Assembly: GCA_944548615.1 (NCBI GenBank)
Contig: OX155952.1
Span: 30,653,458 to 30,717,457, forward strand
Direction: 5' to 3'
DNA: 64,000 nt
From: Micropterix aruncella
Lineage: Eukaryota > Arthropoda > Insecta > Lepidoptera > Micropterigidae
Positions 35,801 through 44,800 of this stretch are shown piece after piece (position 1 is the stretch's first letter; each line of letters starts with the position of its first letter). The position numbers were made by a program, and so were the translations under genes. A model generated the notes under the pieces. It ran no database searches, had not been told where the DNA came from, and saw only the letters and a list, made by a program, of their open reading frames with translations.

Positions 35801-38800
35801 GTTTAGGACAGCTGTCTTGCCACATGTGAGCGTTCACCTTGCCACCCATTCACTCCCCCTTCGAAGCCATAGAATTTGAGATGCGCAAATCGCAGTTTTA
35901 GATAATTTTTCTAAGAAAGAGTTGATTATTTTTCTGGAAAGGCCAAGATCTTTAAAGAGGTGAAATAGAGATTTAGCTGGCAGGCCACGAGCGCCAACTT
36001 CCACCGCGTGAAGGTGAACAGTGAAGCCGTTCCGGGTTACGGCATTTGCAAGATCATGGTATTTATTTAATTTGTACTCGTGGTCTTTTGGGATATTTGA
36101 TTCCCATGGAACAGTTAATTCTACAATAAGAGCCACCTTCCGAGATAGAGAGTAAAGAGTTATATCTGGACGGAGGGCTGTGCATCCGAGACTTTCAGGG
36201 AATTTATTCTGCTTAGAGACCGAATCAACCTCCAGAATCCAATCTGTAGCTTTCTCGATTATTGAGAAAGGTTTTGTAGTTAAATGTTTTTTGCCTTTAG
36301 AGCCATCCCGCACAAACTGTATTGGGGGTTTGGAGGATACTGTCAAACCCTTGTTGGCACGAGCCACTGAGAGACTAATTACCTCGCGAATAACAGCGAG
36401 AACTTTGTCATGGCGGTAAGTGTACCGTCCTTGATCTAAGGCCACCTTGCAGCCAGCTAGAATGTGTCTAGCTGTGCAAGGGGTATTGCTACAGAGGGGA
36501 CAAGAACTATCCTCGGCAAAGCTCCAACGAGCGAGGTTACTGGGGTCTGGAAGTGTATGCTGAAAGGCATTCAAATAAAATTTCAGCATCTCTGGCGTCC
36601 AGTCATAGAGCATTACCTTCCAGTGCATTGGAGGCGGAATGCAAAAGTCCCCAATTGTTGTCCAATCATTCTGGCATTGAAGGCCAATAGCATGAGCCAT
36701 ACTCTTGCTGTCGTAATCTCCCCGCAAAAGAGACTTCTTCAAGTCCACGTCGCTCGTGGTTGTACTGCCATACCCCAGACCAGTGCCATTCTGGCTGATT
36801 CCAGTAAGGAACTTTTTGTGGAAGTCTACGCGGGCTTGTAGATCATTTGAATCACTACGGCCACTTATTACGTGCTTCGATATTGCCGGATCTTTGGAAT
36901 TGCACAGAATCGAATTTTTGGTTATTCTGGAGTTGGCGTAGAGCAGAGAGGGCAGTTTAAGCGCTAGCCCAAAATTTTGTTTGGACCTGAAGAGAGTCGA
37001 GGGGTCAGCTGGTTTGGCTAAGGACAGCCAGGATTTTAAACTAGCTGTCACCAGCGCATCTAGACGGGACAGTTGGGTTTTGGTAAAATCGTAAATAAGA
37101 AAGGGCCATGACAAATGTGACGTTAGATAATTGTCATAGATCCAGGCCTTACGAGGGCCAGAAATTAGCAAGGCATCTATTTTCGCCAGGCAACTTTTGA
37201 AATGCTCTATAACATGATCGCCCGAGACGTCTTTTCCCTGATGGGTGATTTTTCTGCCGAGGAATTTGAAATGATTGTTTGGGTCTATAAGGGAGATATT
37301 AGAGCCCTTATAGACCAATTTGGGGTCATAGGATGTAAATTTTGTGCCCATGCGGGCGAGTCCAAGGCAAAAACATTTGGAGGGCTTCACTTTTATACAG
37401 CCTGACCAGTCGCAGAAAAGCTCCACTTTCTGTAATAGCAGGGAAAGCTGCTTGGGGCTTCTGGTGATGAAAGTTAGGTCGTCGGCAAAAGCGAGGCACG
37501 ACGAGGTGTATTGGCCGTCTGTTTTAAAACGGTAGCCCCACTTCTTGTCAAACTGGGTCAGGCTTTCCAGCAGTATATTAAAAACTATATTAAAAATCGT
37601 TGGGGAGAGGCAACAGCCCTGAAATAGTCCAATTGAATATGGTATAGAGCGGGTAGTCCATTCTTGCGTTTTAACATGGAAAGTCAGACAGTTGTAGTAG
37701 GAGGCTACAATGTCACGCACGACTGGTGGGAAGTTGTACCAGCGGAGTGCAAAGTGGAGGAGACTGTGTCGGACTGACCCAAAGGCATTCTCTAGGTCGA
37801 GCCAGCATACATTGATTTGGCGTTCGTGCTGTCTCGCATCCTTGATGGCAGCAGCCAGGAGAGAATTGTGCTCGAGGCAGCCCGAGACGCCGCGCATGAA
37901 GCCTTTTTGAACTGATACTCCAAGGTACTCATTCCGGTGCATGAATTCGCTCATCCTCGTGTGGACTATGCTAAAAAAGATTTTGGCCACAGTGTCTGTG
38001 AGAGCAATGGGCCGAGCGTCCTTTGGTCCGGTGCAAACTGGGACCTTCGGAATTAAGATGACTGTCGCTCGGCCAAAATTCTGTGGGACTACACCGCTAT
38101 TCCATATATTTCGGAAGATGGATCCTAAATATTGCAGAAGGCAGGGGCATTTTTTGTATACTAAATAGGGAATACCATCGGGACCCGGAGTAGAGCCCGA
38201 CGGCTTCCTCTTTACTTGATTAAGAATCTCATCTAGTGATGGAGGTTGAGAAGCAAAAGCTACCGTAGGCAGGGGCGGAGGTGTAATGCCCGGCGGAGGG
38301 CTGTAATTATGGAGCCGCATTGGGTCCTCATACGTGGTCGAAAAGTATTCCGTGGCCATATCTTCCGGGATTTGGATTTTTCCCTTGGCGGCAGACAAAA
38401 CCGTTTTGCTGTAGTTAAAACGGTTTTTGTCGAACCGGGCTTCCTCTTTGGATTTGAGAAATGCTGCCTTGCGCTTGTCGTTTTGCGTTGCTACGCTCTG
38501 TATGAGTTTTAGTATAGAGCGGTACGCGCGCGAGAAGTTGTGGCAGAGGGCTTTATCCCCGGCTTTCTTGGCTTCACGTAACTGGCGACGAAGTAGCCGC
38601 TTTTGCCTACGGAGCTTTGCCTTAAATGCGTTTTCTCTGTGAACCGGGTCGACATGGGTAGATTTTGGGTAAACACCCGAGAAGTATTCATGGACCGCCA
38701 CCTGGAAGGACGACAGCTGGACGCTGGCAGGGGCATTACGGTTCACAGAGTGGTCAAGAATAGAAGTTAAATTATTATTATGAAATTCCCAGTCCTCTTT

Positions 38801-41800
38801 CGCAAGTGAAGGGAATTTTAGAGGAGGGAAGGATACGATTTGCGCGGGTAGAGGAGACCGGTCGGGTGACAAACTGCGGGCAGATGTGGAGTCAAGGGAC
38901 ATGTGAGGTTCAACTCTGTCCGTGACTCCTTGCGACGGTTTAAGACACTGACGTGCAGCGTCGCTATCATCGTGCCCAGCAATGTGTTTTTTTAACCATG
39001 CTAATCGTTTATATTGTTTCCCGCAGATAGGGCAAGCAAGGTCCGGTGTCGTTTTAGCCGTGTCGTTGTTTGGGGTTTCAACTGGGGTAGCGGGAATTCT
39101 CCCCCCCTGATAGGCCGCTTGGGGGCATATTTCCTTTTTTTTCTTTTTTGCTTTATATATAATCGGGTCTGGCTTGCAAGGCCATCGACCCGATGCGTTC
39201 TTTCACGCCGTCCACCGTCTCTCTTAATGTGTGCCTTACGGCCCGTAAGAAATTCGCGAGTCTCAAAAAAAAGATGGCGTTTCAGAAAAAAAACGATTAC
39301 TCCGAAACTGTCACACCGATCGTCTAAAAAAGACCTGTTTTATGTTCCTATTGAAATTTGCTATTAGATATTTGTAACGTCGTTATGTAAAGCAATAAAG
39401 ATTATTCATAATTATTAGTCGATTAAATAATCCATAATTAGCGGTCGGCCTCGCCTGGCCATTTCGGGCCGTCTGGGGTTCGACGGTAAATATCAATTCT
39501 GGACGTTTCGGGCCGTCTGGTACGCGAGGGGTTAAAACTCACCCAATTATATGAATATCCCTATATACAGGATGAGTTTGTAATTAGTAGTCGAACTACG
39601 CAACTTTAAATTAGAAATTTGGAAAAAACAAAAAAATTTTTGAAGAAAAAAAAAATATGTTAAAAATTTGTATTTTGTTCGAAAAATAGTATAAAACGCT
39701 ATGAGCACGATGCGCTATTTATCGGTAGGTAAAATATGGCTAATATTTTTACTAGTGATATTTTACCTACTGCTCAAAACTTGTCTTAACTTTTCTTCAA
39801 TAAATAAAATCTACAAACTTATCAAAATAAAAAAAAATATTATCATAAAAGCTTAGTTCGTCATACTGATTCACCCACTATAAGGATCTCACTAATTAAA
39901 AACTCATCTGTGTATCCAATCCCAAACTGCAACTAACCAGATCATGCGTTAGACTAGGTTGTCAATTTTCTTCTTCTGGATACCGCAACTTTCGCATTGA
40001 GCCTGAGGTACAATTTTCAATGACTGCACAGAGTTGGCTAAATTTGAGCAATGGCCTGGGTTATGTTGACTTTAAGGGCATCGGTCGATTGCGGCTTATT
40101 GGCATAAACCTGCGACTTCAGAAAACCCCACAAGGTAAAGTCTAGCAGGGTTAAATCACACGATCTTGGTGGCCAATTCACGTCACCTCCGTGAGAGATA
40201 ACCACACACCAATGAACACTCATTTTGATAATAAAGTTTTAAAGAGCCGCTTAATTGTGTAACTTGCCATGGTGATTTGGCATGAGTGACTGAATAATAA
40301 ACAACGGATTTGACAGATGCCTAAACAACATACCCGCCAGAGACTGTCAACATCGAACCGCCCTTATTAGAAAACCCTATATTATCGTCACAGTTCTGAT
40401 ATGATTCATTCATACTGTATAAAGCTGGAAAAAATGGCTATTGTACAGTAAATAGATCCAGTTTTGTATTATTTAAAACTTCCTAACTTTAATGAGATGT
40501 ACGAATGTTATTAACCTTTCGAATGCCGCCATCCTCCACAGCTGAGCCCCTGAGTGCCAGTTGAATCTTACTTTGCGTGGCTGACAGCCCTTAACCCTTG
40601 GAGTAAATGGGTATTTTCATGGATGCATCTGTCACTTTTGCAGGATTTTCGGCGACATCGACTTCAAGGACTATAACTACGAAACTACTACACCAATCAT
40701 AAAAAGAACAACTGCACAATGATTGCATTGAAATTTCGAATATAGAATATTGAAATATCATTTTGTAAAACAATTAGATAATTATGAATAAATATAGATG
40801 GTAAAAAAAGAGTTCGAAAGCGCGCGCGCCGAGCGGAACCAGATCTGGTCGTATCATACTCAACGGATAATTGTTTCACAACCAGATTTGGTCGTATCAT
40901 ACTCAACGGGTTAACCCGGTTTTTGTAAATTTTTCCAACAAGGATTTTTGGGGATACACTGCGGATATTGAAAGAGTTCAGCATTAAACTACTAGATGGC
41001 GCTAAAAAAATGGGCCAAAAACTTTTTCAATATTTAACCATATTCCGGACTAGGAAACGGGTTGCAAATTATTTTGGATCACAATTTTATTTTTCTAAAG
41101 CGAAATTAAAATGTATTTTGACTGCGCTTCAATAATTTTCATCAATCTCTAGCTAAATATGTATGTCCTGTCATATCAAATCCTAATCAAATCATCTATG
41201 TAAAATATTTATACCTAAGACATGTAATATAAGTTTCTTGTTCAATGTTTTCTTAGAAAATAATATTTTTGTTAATGTTATTCACCGTTTCACAGTAATG
41301 TTATTTATAAATATTTTTGTTGATGTATCTATATCAATCACCGATTCATATGGAAACAAAAAAAACAACTGAATCAGAAAGTATATTTTATATTGTGTGA
41401 ATAGAATACTTACACTTTTATATTTCCAGAAACGGCATGGACGATCATCTGGACTCGATGCAGACCGATTTGGACAATCTACGCGAGCTGTTACGCGGCG
41501 ACTCGTACTCTCTGGATACAAATACGTTACTCGGGGTGTGTAATCCAATCGGCTCAGGATCGCTCGCAAACGGAGATCCTAAAATGTCTCTGTCCAATGC
41601 GCCTCTGGCTGCAAAACTTCTACCCAGATTTACCACACCAGATCTCCTTCACGAGGTACAAAATCATATTGGCAATGACTACACCAAGGGTTTTATATTC
41701 ATTTTTGTGTGTTGTTGGCAGTGGGTATTTGTGGCTTAAATTATGTTTCCATATACATTTATGCACCATATATCATTCATTATAATTTATGTTAAAAAGG

Positions 41801-44800
41801 TAGTAATGTAAAATATAGATTTATAACCTCGATTCATAAAAAGATGCTAATTCGACTATTGATTTTAAAACAGAACAGTCTTTATTGCTACTGTTGTTAC
41901 ATCTCTATTAGATGTACTAAACTCTGATGAAGTGCGAATGTCAAATATTGAGAATGCAAAGTAATTATTTCAAACCAAATATTTAAATGACATTAAGCTA
42001 TAATATGTATCACCAACTTTCGTTGACCTGTGTAACATCTTTAACTAATAAATGACTAGCTTCTTGTAATACTGAAGTTGATAAATTTTGATCATGTTTA
42101 TAAAGACCGCAAATATATACATATTACAAATTCTAGCCAAGAAATAAGCTTATCCAGTAAAACATACTTATCCAAACTAATTGGGGGACATGGGTGTTTG
42201 GAGTATCGATATTTTCGGATAATCGATGCGATACATTTTCGAACTAAAACATTGGATGTTAATAAAAGAAAGGATTTTTATGTTTTTAGATAGACATATT
42301 CATTATTTATATATTTAAAATACGAAATCAATCAAATTTATAAATTGAACCAGTTAAATTGTTTATACAGTGATTACATAATAATATAAGCAGAAACAAA
42401 GACTCTGACTGTTCAGATAACCAGCCATTCCGATAATAGGCGTTTGAATAATCAGTATTCTACTGTACTCTCAAAGAAATAAAAAATATATAAGTAAAAG
42501 CTACAAGCCATGCCCAGTATTGTCAATGAATAGCAGTGACTCATCAGAAGAGTTATGTGATGCTCTGCTATATAAATAAACACCAATGGAGCTGCCATGG
42601 AATTCACCTACCAGAGAAAATTATTACATAATAAACTTCTGGGGAGGTGAACAGTGGGCTTCAGACTGAGAACCGGCTGTGCTAGGTTTAGAACACCTGT
42701 CATTGGTAGTTATTTAGTTTGTACTCATGGTTTTTGGTGATATTTCATTCCCATAAACTTTTAATTCTGCAATAAGGCCTATCTTCGAGATAGGGAGTGA
42801 AAGTTACATCTGAACAGAGGGCTGTACATCTGGGACTTTCACGAAAATGATACTGCTTTGTGACCAATCAACTTGCAGAATCCGATCTGAAGCTTTCTCG
42901 ATTATTGAGAAAGGTTTTTTGAAATGGAATGATGTTTGCCTTTTGAGCTATCCTGCACAAATTGTACTTAAGGGGTAAGGGGGGGGGGGGTTACTGTCAA
43001 ACCCTTGTTGGCACAAGCCACTGAGAGGCTAATTGCTTTGCAAATAACAGCAAGGACTTTGGCATGGCAGTAGGTGTACCAGGTTTGATCTAAGGCCACT
43101 TTCAGCCAGTTGAAATATGTCTGGCTGTCAAAGAAGTAATGCTTTAAAACATCCTCTGAGTAGCTCTAGCGATCGAGGGGAGTGGAAGTATATGCTGAAA
43201 GGCATTTAAATAAAACTTCAGCATCTCTGGTGTCCAGTTATACATTATCTTTCAGTGTACAGTGAATGCAAAAGTCCCCAACTGTTGTCCAGTCATTCTG
43301 CCATTAACCCGTTGAGTATGATACGACCAAATCTGGTTCTGAAACAATTATCCGTTGAGTATGATACGACCAGATCTGGTTCCGCGTTTTTTTCACTTCT
43401 TTGACGTTCTCATATTTATTCATAATTATCTAATTGTTTTACAAAATGATATTTCAATATTCTATATTCGAAATTTCAATGCAATCATTGTGCAGTTGTT
43501 CTTTTTATGATTGGTGTAGTAGTTTCGTAGTTATAGTACTTTAAGGTCGATGTCGCCGAAAATCCTGCAAAAGAGACAGATGCATCCATGAAAATACCCA
43601 TTTACTCCAAGGGTTAACCCCTGGGTGGCCACGCACGCCGATCGGCGTTTTTCGTATAATCCGTATTATATTTGTAATTATGCTATTATCGGCTCTATTT
43701 CTCCCTCCACTGCGCTAAAAGTCTGTCATTGAAGCCTGTCATTGAATAATCCACCGTTATATATTAGTATGCTTGCAGACTCCTACAAACAAATTTTTGA
43801 GGTCTTCGAAAATTTTGCGAGGAATGACTTGCTTCCGAAATGTTAAAGGCCACAAACAGCGTGAACCATACTGTTGCGGTCATAATCTTCTTGCAAAAGT
43901 GACCTCTTCGAGTCCACATTTGCTCATGGTTGTACTTTTGTACCCCAGACCGCCATTTTATCTAGTTCCAGCAAGAAACTTTTTATGGAATTTTACACTG
44001 GTTTGTAAATCATTTGATTTAGCCCGACTACCAGCAGCCGTCTTAGGAATACTCACGATTCGATTGCTTTTGGTGAGTGAAAGCAAGAGTCGTTTAAAAC
44101 AGATCTCTCTTACTATCACTATGGAAATGTAACGTAATATAATGATCGTGCTCTGTCTTTCCTCTCACTGATCAAACCGAAGACTTTTAGAAGCTCGGTT
44201 AATCGAAGGTGCAATTGGGTTTACATTCTGTCTAAAATTGACTCTTCTACAAAAGTTTTCAAGACTCTTTTTCTAAATTTTCCATTTTACTTAGAAATTA
44301 TTCGAAAACACCAAGTTTTCGTCAAAAACACTTGGAGTGAGAGTAAAAAAGCTCCTGCCACGATCTGTCAGTAGCGATTGAGACGTGTTTGTTAAGAATA
44401 CGTAAAGTAACAAATCACAGCGACTCTCGCTGCGATAGAAGTTTGCCTATTCTCCGATAGGGGCAACAAAACGAAAACTCCATAATACCAGAGAAGCAAA
44501 TGCGAAAGCGATTGAATTGCGAGAGTATTTGTGATAGCACTGTTCCTAGAATGGTTACCTGGAACTTTCTTTTACAGGCAATTTAGTCCAGATTTTTTGC
44601 TCTTTCTGCACCCCTGCCTAATTCTCACTGCCTAAATAAATTCCAAAGGAGACATTATGCAAAACTATTTTTTCTGTAGTCATTGCCAATAATTGCAATG
44701 TAGTAGCGGTGGCCAGATTCAATAATATTTATTAACTGAAGTGCGCCAGCACGCACATTGGCTTTTGTAAAAATTGCAAACTGGAATTTACATTTTATTT

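Larger units (their letters stand above)
35680..39223 (-). mobile_element. R2-like non-LTR retrotransposon, tandem copy 2 (upstream)
   Basis: Nearly identical to copy 1 at a constant offset of 3594 bp. Differences noticed in the coding and 3' regions are single bases only. Its 5' end at 39223 abuts piggyBac-like sequence (TTAATGTGTGCC). Its 3' end joins the leader of copy 1. The head-to-tail order is therefore copy 2 then copy 1 on the minus strand. Confidence 0.9.
32058..39535. mobile_element. piggyBac-like element (family E) containing two LINEs
   Basis: TTAACCCCTCGCG at 32058 and CGCGAGGGGTTAA ending at 39535 are exact 13-bp inverted termini with TTAA at each end, the piggyBac signature. 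Without the two inserted LINEs the element would be about 340 bp and non-coding (right part 39224-39531). It was inserted into the right arm of a family C foldback MITE: GTGAA-TTAA-AACTCACCC is restored by its removal. Confidence 0.8.
42575..44065 (-). mobile_element. Truncated, mutated R2-like LINE copy
   Basis: Minus orientation. The 3' end is at GGAGCTGCCATGGAATTCAC. It continues through endonuclease and CCHC regions to about 44065. It is heavily mutated. It is interrupted at 43305-43846 by TTAA elements; LINE sequence resumes at AAAGGCCACAAACAGCGTGA. Confidence 0.8.

Noticed and set aside
32240..38902. R2 inserted in 28S rDNA
   Set aside because: No rRNA sequence flanks either copy; the surroundings are a piggyBac-like element in an Hsf intron.
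43614..43846. Confident piggyBac MITE call
   Set aside because: The right terminus does not mirror TTAACCCCTGGG, so it was kept only as a low-confidence feature.
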